From: Krasilnikovozyma curviuscula
Taxonomy: Eukaryota > Basidiomycota > Tremellomycetes > Cystofilobasidiales > Mrakiaceae
DNA length: 64,000 bases
Assembly (NCBI GenBank): GCA_014825775.1
Contig: MVAQ01000024.1
Location: forward strand, 62,001-126,000
Direction: 5' to 3'
Position numbers and translations under genes: made by a program. Each line of letters opens with the position of its first letter. The first letter of the stretch is position 1. Below are positions 1-11,014 of the stretch, in pieces. The notes below the pieces were generated by a model that was not told the DNA's origin, did not search any database, and saw nothing but the letters and a program-made list of their open reading frames with translations.

Positions 1-137
1 GAGGAAATGATAGTTCGAAGGACCATTCACGCGTTGGACGAAAATCAACAGGACCTCGACGACGACCTTCCCTTCGCAGCCCACTCCTCTTGTTTTCTTG
101 AATTCTTATTCTCTTCCTGAAGCTTGTAATTGCTGTG

Positions 138-1044
138 ATGGCTGAAGTACAAGGATCTTTCTCTGAATCGATGTGAGTGACTTGGACTATGGTGCCTATG
201 CATCGTGTTGATTGACGAAACTGGATGGCCAAAACAGAATGATTTTGCAGCAGGCGAGTGAGCTGATGAGCCCAGCCAGTGAATTGGAGAATGTCTCGAC
301 TGCTGCTGCATTGATGGATGATAAAGATAAGGAGAGGGTCGCCCTTAGGGATATTGCGAAGGAAGACTTGCGAGGTATTCAAAGTTCTTCTTCGTTCCTC
401 CTTGCCCTCTGTATGCTGACCAACTTTTTCCTCTTGATCGTCTTAGCTCTTTCTCTCAAACTTGAACAGTCTAAAAAAGCAGCTAAACGACCGAAAAACA
501 CTCAATCGTTCGAAGAATACCAGGCGACCCTGACGCAACAGGAAGCGACTCAAATCGACCTAGGTAAGAAAGTAAATGTGGAAGGATTGACCATTGCTGA
601 GAAGCTGGACAGGCTGGTGAGGTTGAAGGAGGAATGGGAAGAGCTGGAGAATAAGGACGTGGAGAAGGAGGCTATGGACGAGGTCGACGGCACCACGTGA
701 GTTTCTTTTCGAATTTGTTTCTGTAGGTCGCACGCGACGAAGCAGTTCCCTAATGGTGGTTCTTATCTCAGAATCCGTCTCAAGATCTATCACGATCTAG
801 GATTTACTCCTCTTCGAGATTCAACTACAGGGAATGTTGAGAAAATTATCGTTCGAAGAGATGGTAAGTGGAGGATTGCCTTTGACCCTCTACCTCTGCA
901 TGCCTTTTGTTCTTGACTCACAACTATTTTTCGTTTCGTTTAACAGCCAAAGGACAGGAAGACGTCCACTCGATACCTCTAGATCCAACAGTTTCCAAGG
1001 CCTTCTTAGCAAATCGATTATGGAGCTTAGCTGGCGACCAATAG
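138..1044 (+). CDS. SPC24: Spc24-like kinetochore protein (Ndc80 complex)
   Basis: Likely the Spc24 subunit of the Ndc80 kinetochore complex, which pairs with Spc25 and anchors the complex to the inner kinetochore. Five exons join in phase: 138-172, 238-374, 447-696, 772-863 and 947-1044, giving 203 residues, the usual Spc24 size. The N-terminal two thirds is charged and helical, suited to coiled coil. The C-terminal globular part starts with TTIRLKIYHDLGF, the conserved opening strand and helix of fungal Spc24, and ends WSLAGDQ. The start at 138 is chosen because its frame continues across the first intron. Reading through intron 375-446 creates a false hydrophobic segment, so the protein is not a membrane protein. 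A short generic coiled-coil protein is the alternative. Confidence 0.75.
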
Positions 1045-1487
1045 ACGACTTTTTAGATCTTCTCCTCTTGGTCTTTCGCTGTTTCTGATGGCTGGTTCTT
1101 TCTGGTTAGCTTTGATGACACGTGTTGTGCTTGTAGTATGCTTTGTAAATACAAATTCGATTCATGGCTTGTTTCTTGGGAAGACGTACCCTGCCCAGCT
1201 CCTGCTTGAGTTGTACAGAGAAGTTTGTGCGGCCGAAAAAAAAAAAACACACACACACACACCGCAGCTTCTTTAGCAAAAGAGACAGAGCAAAGGCGCC
1301 CTCTTTTGGTCCACAGAGTCCTTGCAGTTCGTTCCGTCGTCGGCTCTGGGCTCACGACGCGACTAATTTTCTCCCCGGCTGCATTGCACCCTCCCACGCC
1401 ACGGCTCTAAATTGATCTAAGTTTTCTTGGACGCTGTTCGGTGGTGTTATTTGATCCCCCAATCACCACCAAGCAGGTCTTCACAAT
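1045..1487. other. Intergenic spacer
   Basis: No gene seen. It lies between the Spc24-like stop and the next start, with the same transcription direction on both sides, so it should hold a terminator and a promoter. It contains the A/AC microsatellite at 1236-1262. Confidence 0.6.
1236..1262. repeat. Poly-A plus (AC)n microsatellite
   Basis: A run of about twelve A is followed directly by about eight AC units. It is intergenic, so length changes would not alter a protein. Confidence 0.95.
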
Positions 1488-3781
1488 ATGATCAAGTTAC
1501 AAATTGTTGTTTCTTTACTGGCTGCCCTCCTGTGCAGAGCTCAGCTGGCACTCCCATCACAAGGGTACAACGTGAGTTGTTTACTTTCCTCGTAAACCTT
1601 AAATCTCGCTCATCCTGCTTTCGTATGGTATTCGCTGTTTCTTTTGTTAGACTCAGCAGTTTGGAGTTTCCACTACTGTTCCAGGTTTGTCTGCTCTGTC
1701 AACTTTTACCTTGTCTACTTGTTGGCTTAAAACGATTATTTTTGCTCCAATTTGCGTCCCCACAGGCGTCAACAAAACGGCCCTCCCTTTCGAAAACCTC
1801 TTGAATATTCCTCATCTCGTATCAACACGCAGTCTCAAGTCTCATCTCGACCTTCTCAAATCTATTCACGACTTTAAAGACCAACACGATGACCAATGGG
1901 AACTAACCCTTATAACCTCAATTTCAAGATTCAACGCGTGGACCAGGGCACTCGAAAGCAACACGGATGACAGAAAAGCACTGGAAGAACTTCTGACTGC
2001 GATTCCAGTAGACATCCTGATGGTTTGGCACGCGTTCGTTCTCCGGCCCATTGACTTTCACGATAGCGGCAGTATCCTGGTAGGACTGGATTTTCCAGTC
2101 GACGCTTTGCCAAAGGTCAGAGTTGCTCCAAGCACTGAAGCTTATAGCTTTTCAAGATCTAATCATTTTTTTTATCATTATTCTGTAGAGCGAAGCTTCA
2201 GCCCAACAGAAGTTTGCATGGGAAACGCTTACTGGTCAACCATTTGATTTCGCCAACTCAACAACGATTCCTCATTTCGCAGAATCCGACACTCAATGGT
2301 TGTCTGATGCTGTAAGTGAGCTGTGACTTTATCTTGAGTAATTGGAGCAGGTTCGCGTCCACTCGAGTCTCACCTATCATTGCTTGTCATTCCCGCAGAT
2401 CGATCACCAATCCGAATATGTTCAACTAGTTTCTGACTTGGGCTGGCTGGATAGCCACCCATCTGAAGATGATCTGTTTCAGAGTGTAGAAGACTATCAC
2501 CGCTTTCTGATCCTGAGAAGGGAGACTACAGTGGAGATGATCATGGCAACTTTGTCTATTGATCTCGTCTGGTGAGTTCCATGCAACCCTTATTATTCCG
2601 GTCAAAGAACTCAACCATGTTTTTTTAATCTCTTTGTTTGAATCTTTGAAGGCATACGCATCAACTCTTTACTTCCAGATACCACGACGAAACTTTCGGT
2701 ATCATCGGAGCGTACGCCAATCACATCGAAGCTCCTGAAGGTTACTCACGGGAGGAAATGTTCGCTGACACTAAGTCTGAGTGGAGTGTGCGTCCAAAAT
2801 CTGTTTCCGTGGCACAACTGGATGCTCAATTTATTTCTTTCTCCCATCTCAGAAACTTTTTTCAACCCCGTTCTCGATTGGGGCTGGCAGTGCCATGGCT
2901 CACTCAGGCTGTACTTCCTCATACACACCTACTGGAGGACATGATGGCCCTCCCACTGACTCGTCATTCGTCTTTGTGAGATGCCAGACAGCGTTGGCTT
3001 CACTCACCCCAACTGCGCAAACCAGCAATGGCGCTGTCGATGCTCGCTTCACCACCTGCCGCTTCGCGCTTTACGCAACATTCTCCTACAACCAGTGTTA
3101 TTTGAGTGGATCGATTTCTCAGGGTAATGGTTTGGTTGGAGTCTGCACCTGCTTCAACGCGGACCCCGATGCCGGCGTCGCAACCCTAACCTCCAATTGC
3201 GTCGGTTTCTTAGGTGCCAGCATTGAAGTCAGTACCAACACTTCGTTCTTCCGACTGATCAATTCATGACACTGACGGAATCACTCTATTCAAGGTATAT
3301 AACCATCCGTTGGCTCAAGCCACTGCCGGGATCGCTAGACGTTCAAGATTCATCAAAGCAGCGCGTGCGCTTCTGGATAGTCGACGAAACAAATACTGTC
3401 CACAGGGACAAACTGCATGCAACTTAGCGCATCTTGGAAATGACTACGAATGCTTGGACATCACATCTGAGCTCGAATCTTGTGGAGGCTGCCTCTACGG
3501 AGAATACGACGCTGCAAATGATCCCAACCCTACCCTTGCTTACAATCGTTCTTTCGAGTCAGTAAAAACATCTTTTCTCTCGCCGCATTGCTCTGTCCAA
3601 CCTCATTCCTATTATTTTATCCAGCTGCAACTTCGAAAAGTCTAATGGAGTCTCCAAATTCGGGATGGCTTGTCGCGATTCGCAATGTGTGGCTACGAGT
3701 TGCTTAGCTGGCTACAGCCTTGTTGAAGGTGCTTGCGTGAAGAACATTAGAGCCATCCCTTACTTGAAACAACAGTTTTGA
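1488..3781 (+). CDS. Secreted GRDP-like (DUF1399) and CPL1-domain fusion protein
   Basis: Nine exons join in phase: 1488-1571, 1651-1684, 1766-2115, 2189-2311, 2399-2571, 2652-2787, 2853-3227, 3295-3557 and 3625-3781 (564 residues). Residues 1-20 form a signal peptide (basic MIK, hydrophobic core, then an Ala-rich end). Residues about 40-310 resemble the glycine-rich-domain protein family, with its two hallmarks LMVWHAFV (near 125) and DLVWHTHQL (near 255). A Cys-containing WSC-like stretch follows. Residues about 460-550 match the CPL1-like domain: CPQGQTACNL, SELESCGGC, GMACRDSQC and CLAGYSL. CPL1 proteins are secreted Tremellomycete proteins, while GRDP proteins are usually cytosolic, so the combination is odd. 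No separate start with a signal peptide is visible before the CPL1 half. Two genes fused by my exon joining is the alternative. Confidence 0.6.
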
Positions 3782-3982
3782 TTTTGATAATTCGTTTCGT
3801 TTCGTTTCTTTGTTCGGCTGTGTGGTCGTTTTATGTTTTCGGAAGTTGAAATCTACAATGCATGTGTGCTTGTACCTGTACTCCTACCTACATCCCTAAT
3901 GCTTTCGTGTAATTGTGGTATACTTTACGGTTTAAAGGTACGAAATGTCCAAGTAGATCAGTGTGATCTGATCCGTCTATTT

Positions 3983-6603
3983 TTATGAAATGGGAGCGTT
4001 CCTTTTTGCTTCATCTGCTGCGACGAGACCAAAGAGCTTCACTTGGTCCGCAACAGATTGTAGCTGAGACAAGAAAATCAGAGAATCAGTTCACAAATCC
4101 ATGAAATTCATAAATCAAGATAGAGTGACATACAACGGTAAGCACCTGTTGGTTTCTACATTGGAGGAAAACCCAAAGAGAGATGGATGTTAGCCACAGT
4201 CGCCAGGACGTTCATTCAGAGAGCTCTGGTACTTACCCTTCTATGAAACCATATTCTGCAAACTCCAGCCCATTTTCCTTACAGAACTCTTTCACAAGTA
4301 AGCCTGCAGCTCGAAGGTTATGCCTTGGTAACCTTGGGAAAAGGTGATGGGTGATTTGCTTGTCTAAACCTGTGGTATGGGAATAGAGGAGATAAAATCG
4401 GTGGGTGAGTGTCAAGCGCAACCGTAAAATAAACGACAGGAACCCTTACCACCATGAATGAATTCGATAGATGGATCGCAGATGACGTCCATTGTCGTTC
4501 GCAGCTGACGGTCTGGGAATGATTCGAGTACTCCAAGGTCCTCTGTCGAACGGCTGAAGTGCGAGAGGACAATCTGTTCAAAATTCCAACAAATCAACAA
4601 TCAATGTATTTCTCGCCCGTCAATAGAACGACAGTTGAGGACTCACCTGTACATGCACAGGACTAGCGAAAAACATACAGCAGGTCAGCGGGTTGCAGCT
4701 GCAAGTTTTTTAAAGTTCCACTCACCTGGCAGCGATATGGGACACCAGCAAGTAAAAAAACACTGCTGTCTTCGAATGAAGAGTCCACAACAGAGCTCCG
4801 AACCAACACCAGAAGAACACGATCCCCGCAATCTCAAACTTCCAGAACATGTTTCTCTTTGCCTTCTTGGCAAGAAAGATGTAAGAGTTGGCGTAGCTGA
4901 ATGGCATAAAGAGAGGGGTACGTAAGTGAAATCGACAATGGGGAAAGTAGGATGAGAAGATGGCACCTACAGGTTAAACCTTGCAAGAGAAAGGATCACA
5001 TAGTAGAGATAGGTCTGCATAGGGATCATCGTTTGAGCGAACCGATCATATTCCATTACACGTCGATAGTATGTTGACCACAGAGATCCAAAGTATTTTG
5101 GAGTGATTGCGAAAAACTGCACAAAGGTGAAGGGTCAACAAATAGAAGAGATCAATAAGGGAATGAACTTACAGGAATATGTTGGATCTTGGAAGACGCG
5201 GAAAAGAGAAAGAGCTGGTAAGTTAGCTTATTTACAAGAACGGGTACGACTTCACTCACATCTGGATCATGCTGCACATCGTTGGTGACAAGATGGTGAA
5301 CGTTGTGATTCTGCAAAAGCCGCGGCAAATTCTGGTCAGCCCAAAAGCTATTTCATCAAAGGTCAATTTTTGAAACTCACATCGCACCACCACCCGACGC
5401 TTAATCCACCGATGTAACTAGCAACTGTTCCTGCAAGATACCTGTTCTTCCAGTAGTCTGCACCAACCACACTTGTGTGTCCAGCATCGTGCACCAAAAA
5501 AGTCAACTATTATAAATGAGAGTATCACCTTCAATCAGCGATGAGCCCAGTTATTTGTACGATTGTTGAGGACTGACCTGTTGCCAGCACAGGCCCAAGC
5601 TCAGCGCGCTCACGATCTCCAGCCCTGTCTGAGCCCTGCCGCTGGCTGACAATGACAGCCACCACATCCACGCCGCGAATCCAAACAGTAAAGAGTACCT
5701 CATAACATCTGACAAGTACCCAGAGAGAACAGTTGGTGCCGTGTACAATCCAGCATCTTTGATGCGTTGATGTAGTTTCTTGTACGACTCAACATGCGCT
5801 CGTTGGATTTCGGGAGAGAGTGAAGTACTCGGGAGTGGGTACAAGTCTTCGAGGGTCAGGATTGTTGGGTCGAGATCTGATTTCGCATGACCGGCGAGTT
5901 GAGCTCGAAGTTGTCTGTTTTCGGCCAGAAGAGCTACGGGTCCATCTGGAACCCAACTAGCGTCACCTTTGGAGTTGATAGATAGTTTAAATCCTAGTAG
6001 CGTTGGTGCAATAAGAGAAGTGAACGTCTGCGTTTACAAGAAAGCGAGCTGGTCAGAGCGCTGCTGTTTCGAAGGAATACTAAATGCCAGCGGAGCTGAG
6101 TATTTCGTGTCAAAGTGCTCCCTTTTGACGACCATTCCTGAGCTCCAATATGCACACCGACCCAGTTGTGATAATTTGGACTTACCTCTCTTTCAGAAAT
6201 CTCTATCTCGCCCACACAGAACGCGCCAATCCTTTTCTTCAACGTGTTCTCAGAGTGGTAGCACTCAATTTCACAACAAGCATCTCGTCCTGTAAAAGAG
6301 AAGGTGACATTTTGTTATTAAGAGTCTAATGTATTGCTAAAAGAACCAGCCGCAAGTAAGAAGAATGAGCAGTCTAGACCCACCTACGAAATGTAAAATT
6401 GCCAAGTCACCACCAGGGTGATGGGCCAGCCAAGAGTTGAGACGAAGGACCTTGAATTCATTCAGAACCAGCACATCTCCCTTGAGGATCTATAGTACCG
6501 GAAAAGATGTCAGAATAAGAGAGAGCACCAGAAATCAGGGGAAGGAGCTCACGCCGCGTGCAATGTCGTCCTTGGACCAATATCGAATTGGGGAGGCTCC
6601 CAT
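3983..6603 (-). CDS. Delta-8 sphingolipid desaturase with cytochrome b5 domain
   Basis: An ER membrane desaturase predicted to introduce the delta-8 double bond into the long-chain base of glucosylceramide, taking electrons through its own cytochrome b5 domain. Exon 1 encodes MGASPIRYWSKDDIARG. The next exons hold the heme-binding HHPGGDLA and CYHSENTLK of cytochrome b5. After a linker (KDAGLYTAPTVLSGY-like region) come hydrophobic segments and the three histidine boxes of membrane desaturases: HDAGH, HNVHH and QITHHLFPRLPRHNL, the last with the Gln typical of front-end desaturases. The end reads LFGLVAADEAKRNAPIS. Introns are numerous and small. It is convergent with the CPL1-fusion gene, about 200 bases apart. 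A front-end fatty-acid desaturase is the alternative, but the overall pattern is closest to fungal sphingolipid desaturases. Confidence 0.87.
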
Positions 6604-7116
6604 TGCTATTTTGTTAAAAGAAACGTATAGCAGAGATAGAAATGAGTAACCGGAACACTATCCTGCGCCTTTCAGACTATTGTGGTTCAACTCCACCTAC
6701 CGGTAGATTCTTGATTCCTCAAGCGGCGTCCAGCAGAAATTACACAAAAATGGGAAATGCTGTCAAGTAGCATTTGTCAAAAGGATTGTCCATTTTGAAT
6801 TGCTTAGGCTGCATCTAGATTCGACAAGAATAAAAATAAAACAATGCGCTCCAGGGACAGTACAACGACACTACTTGCGCCGCACGCAGACATAATATTA
6901 TCTTCCAAAGCTCATCAGAGATCCTAAATCGTCGGGAAAGCTATGTTCCTATCTAGCACTTTGTGTAACCTGACCGCCATATCAAGTTCTTGTAGTCAAA
7001 AGTCTCAACCTCATAGACCATTTCAAAAATTTCAGAAAATCAAAATAACCAAGAAAATTTCAGAATAAGAAAACAGCCCAAGAGCATCTTCCTTTATTTC
7101 TCCGCTATGCACAACC
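6604..7116. other. Spacer upstream of the desaturase
   Basis: No coding signal or RNA recognised. It should carry the promoter of the minus-strand desaturase and the 3' end of the decayed locus next to it. Confidence 0.5.
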
Positions 7117-7704
7117 TTATCCTCCAAAGCCACGTTCTCGATCACGGGCTTGCTGAACAATCTCATCTAGGCCTCCATCACTGAATCACCTTCCGTCAAC
7201 ATGTTTCCCGCCGCGTCGACAGTTTTATTCCCTGCTCTGTACTGTTTCGTTATAGGGTCTCTCCCTTGAGCTAGAGCCTCGGCTTCCCATACACGGACAT
7301 ATAAAAACACGACTAAAAATCGAAGCGAGAGGTTTCTGTGCCATAGCAAAGCTGGCGAAGGCGTCTACTGGCGCCGTGAGGTTTGCTCATGTCGGGAGAT
7401 TGGTAGGAAGCGGTTGAGTCACGATAGCGCGAATCATAGAGGAACACCTTGGTGAACTTGAAGACGAATGTCGAGATGAGGATGGAGATGGCAGGAGTGG
7501 AAAAAGCACAAAGTGTTGGCAAGAGGGCAAGAGGCTAGGGTATGGTCTGGGCAAGTGACCGAGTAAGAGCAGGACCATGTATACAGATAGTGAGACGGAG
7601 AAATATCTGGGTAGAATCTAACCAATTCCAGCGACTGCTTGGTATGCTAGCGCCTCATGGGGCTGAGACCTGGCCCACGACTTGAACGCCTGAAACGCGT
7701 GCAT
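7117..7704 (-). pseudogene. Decayed small membrane-protein gene (unrecognised family)
   Basis: Several protein-like fragments follow one another on the minus strand but in different frames. From 7704: MHAFQAFKSWARSQPHEAL. Around 7500-7400: a hydrophobic segment ISILISTFVFKFTKVF followed by LYDSRYRDSTASYQSPD. Around 7280: VWEAEALAQGRDPITKQY. At 7175-7117: GGLDEIVQQARDRERGFGG and a stop. Near 7180 the frame must change by one base between LTEGD and GGLDE with no room for an intron, and a TAG interrupts the longer frame. I read this as a broken gene for a short single-pass membrane protein with a charged tail. I do not recognise the family. Unusual introns, with only one frameshift, are the alternative. 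Confidence 0.4.
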
Positions 7705-7835
7705 TGGCCTATACTCGGGACGCGACTTCTAACCGCTACCGAAGAGAGTATTCTTTCTTATTATATTTCGAAGCGAAGAAGAGTCAGCAGATCAAAACGT
7801 GGTAGTACTCCACATGGGGGGCAGGATAGCGCAGC

Positions 7836-7843
7836 TATATAAA
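7836..7843 (+). promoter_or_regulatory. TATA box
   Basis: TATATAAA lies 60 bases before the ATG at 7904, a usual distance in fungi, and is followed by a short CT-rich leader. Confidence 0.6.
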
Positions 7844-7903
7844 GGCGATGAAAGCGGCTCGTGCTGACTCTTTAACCACATCTCCCCTTTGAGCTTATAA
7901 AAA

Positions 7904-10539
7904 ATGGTCAACTGTTCTACTGAACTCACTGTCATCAACAATCTCAAAGTTCCTCTTGTACTGGGCAGCAATTCGGAGATTATCCATGGGTATTATGCAG
8001 ACCAGCAGCAACGGGCTGATCGCATCGAGTCTGGTACTTCTTACCAATGTGTAATCAAAGATCAAACCTGTATGTCTCATCACCCTTGAAGCGTTTTGGT
8101 CTGAATACACTGACCTTGGTTTTGTTTATCAGGGGCTCCTGGTTCGGAAGGCAATCTTTCATACAACATTGATCACCCTGAAATGAAGCAGGACGAGCTC
8201 TCAATGTACTATCATTGTCCTTTGGGAGACAACACGTTCAGGTGTGACATGAGAGACAGAGGTACTCCTCGGCTCTACAAGCTTGTTTCCAATCATGATC
8301 AGGGCGTCAAGTTCCTGCGAGGTATGTCCTCTATATCTGAAATGAGCGAGCTAAATTGACACTAACCAAAAAAATAACATCTGTCTTTTCTTGTTTCTAG
8401 TCACGGTAACAATTTCTTACGCTGACATCTTAACCACCGATTTCCCGCCAATCGTCAGCTTCAACTCCATCTCACCAAGATGTGTCACCCTGACTAATAT
8501 GAGCGGTGTTCCAGTTGGACCAGTCACTACAGCTCCAGTGAATCTCTCCATCGCGGAAGACAACTCGTCCTTCAAGGGCTCAAATCACCCCATCGCATTT
8601 CCGATCAACTCGAACACCAATCAGGTCGAGATCGGGGTCAGTCCTTCCAGTCAATGGGCTTTAACTTTTGGAGATATCCCGTTTAGACTGGAGGGAAGTA
8701 TGGAGGATGGAGAGGTTGTCTTTAAGACGGCGGAAGTGAAGTGGAGCCAAGGACCTCTATTCACTGCAACTCTTCCAGTTGTCGCAACTCCTCGAGCCTG
8801 GGTAGGAAAGATAAACTGGAAGCTACACCTCAGCTGTTCTGGCTCCGTTACCGATCTCAACTCCAGCACCGATCACGTCGAAATCTACACAATGAAGGCT
8901 CTGCCAGAATCTGAGGACAAGAGCGGTCCTCTCTTCTTTGGCCAACCAACCATCCCAGTCGCTCTTCTTAGAGCATACATCATCCCATCTCAGACCAAGG
9001 ACGACCTCGCTGAGACCTACTATGCTAATGTCGCTCGAACCTGCTTCAACAACTTCAACATCAAGTACAACGCCGCTTACGGGGGAGCATCACGATTTGC
9101 GATTGGTCCTTATGCAAAGGCGTTCAAGCTCGAATTATTTCTCCACTCTATCAAAAGCGAAACCTTCGCAAATTGCTACGATATGGCGGCGCTGGTTCAA
9201 CTAGGTTTATCCTTCCTCATCGACACCAAGGGTCTGTGGGCGTACCTCGAACCTTTCGGATATGTCAAGCCGCTCAACCTCATTGGTTATGCTCAGACAA
9301 AGACCAACTCGCCCTTCTTTACCGCCGACAACGATCGCTTCTTCCCCGACCGCAATGACAAACGCAGAGAGCCGTTCGGGAACCACGCATTCATCCGTCT
9401 TCCTGCTCCCGTTGGAAAGGACCCCAAAGAGGGAAAGATAATCGATGCTTGTGCCGGACCTGAAGTAGGTACGAAGACCATCTACGACTATCTCGATTCT
9501 GCCATCGATTACACAACCGACTGTTACACCCTCCATCTTTCCGACAAACACCCCCTTACCAAGGCTGGGTTACCAAAAGATGTTGTTTATTCAACTGGGT
9601 TAGAAAAAGGGTTCAGAACGGAGGACTTGGAGGACGTTGACCACCCATCTCACTGGAGTGAGGAGCTGGAGAAGCTGATTAGATCATCTCAAAACCCTAT
9701 TCCCTCCTCCTCCGCCGAGAACCGATATTTCAGTAATAGCGACCTCAATCAGCTTCCTGACTTCATCATTGCTTCACTCGGGGAAGGCTGGGAACAGAGA
9801 GACGCTCCCTTCACTCAATTCAATTATAAACTCCTCCTTCTCGAGCTCTCTTTCGTCAACCGCTCCTTATCCCAGCATGTGGATATCACCCTCAAGGTCT
9901 ATAACAACCTAGCAGATCCTATCAGGGGGTTGAAGACCCTCCTCTCAACCCTCTCCGACGCGGACCTTTCCAAGTTCTCTGGTGGGGAAGCTACGACTAT
10001 TGGGGAGATGTCTCTGGTCAGCAAAGATGCGGACGAGGTTGCTCTATGGTCACATGGACCAATCGTAATATATGTCAACACTTGGTCCTCTCATCCGGAG
10101 AAGACCCACGGGTCAACTTCTGCAAGGAAGCTGATGGAAGCTATCGATGGTTTCATCACCCAGGGCGCGGTGAAAGAGGAGGAGTGGATGAAACCGAAAA
10201 TTATTGGGTTGAATGGATTTCCGGAGAAGTTGGGGGTGGAGCTGGAGGTGGATTGTGAGATTGAGATGAACGAGGGTGTATTGGTTGATGTGGATATGAA
10301 AAACGAGGTTTGTTCCCTCTCATTTCATTCTGATTGGTATCTACTTTCCTAACATCATTGATGTTTTTGCTTGTTGAAAACAATAGCGCGTAATCCCCAC
10401 CATTTCTCCAACCTCTCCAAATATCATTAGGCTCACCCCTCGCATGGTTGGTGAAGAGACTTTGACACTCACGTTGGCAGATCCAAAGACTGGCGCTTCA
10501 ATCCATAAACAGTTCTTTATGAAGGTAGTGGAGAAATAA
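7904..10539 (+). CDS. Transglutaminase-like protein, 804 residues, function unknown
   Basis: Four exons (7904-8069, 8133-8321, 8401-10307, 10387-10539) join in phase. No signal peptide or membrane segment is seen. The first 120 residues are rich in beta-type alternation, with Cys at 4 and several aromatic residues, recalling a small beta-sandwich (weakly aegerolysin-like). The middle holds a likely papain-fold triad of the transglutaminase-like superfamily: Cys377 in NCYDMAAL, His447 in GNHAFIRL and Asp467 in IIDACAGP, with usual order and spacing. The C-terminal 100 residues look like an immunoglobulin-like beta domain (VIPTISPTSPN, LTPRMVGEETLTLTL). The enzyme may crosslink or cleave proteins, or the fold may be non-catalytic; this is inference. 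A TATA box precedes it. The gene itself is sure, the function is not. Confidence 0.85.
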
Positions 10540-11014
10540 AAGGAAGATTCCTTTGGGTTCTTGGGTTTTTAGTTATTTTTTTGTCTTGGTTATTGTGAAT
10601 TTCTGCATTCTTCTTTTTTTTTATAATGGCCATACAAGTGCGCCTCGTAAAACGTTTGTATGGGTGCGCGTCTCACCTCCGAGAATGACTTGAATAAAAG
10701 GCAGAACCACCAATCCAGTTATCAGATCCATGAAGACAAGCAAACGAGTCATTTGGTCACCCATAAGAGAAATGGTCACTGCTTCGGCGCACCTGGCTCG
10801 AAAGAGAGAAGGTGTATCATGATTGGAGAGGAAGATTCTGGAGATTTGTGACCTGAAGACAACACTCATCTGATTCTCTCTTCCACCGGATTTCGCTTTT
10901 TGACTTGACCGCATCAGTACCAGCGATCTTAGAGCTGCTCGGAAATCATTGTATATGAGAATGGTATCCATCTTGTATAACTCAATGAATATTCTATTGA
11001 GACCCGACGATGGT
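10540..11014. other. Convergent 3' spacer
   Basis: It lies between the ends of two convergent genes. A 153-codon open frame runs through it on the minus strand, but it is the unspliced continuation of the dehydrogenase 3' exon and shows no conserved motif. Confidence 0.55.

Noticed and set aside
375..446. Transmembrane helix in the Spc24-like ORF
   Set aside because: It is intron sequence with GT..AG borders and preserved phase.
9207..9551. 114-codon minus ORF in the transglutaminase-like gene
   Set aside because: It is a shadow of the plus-strand exon; it has no motif of its own.
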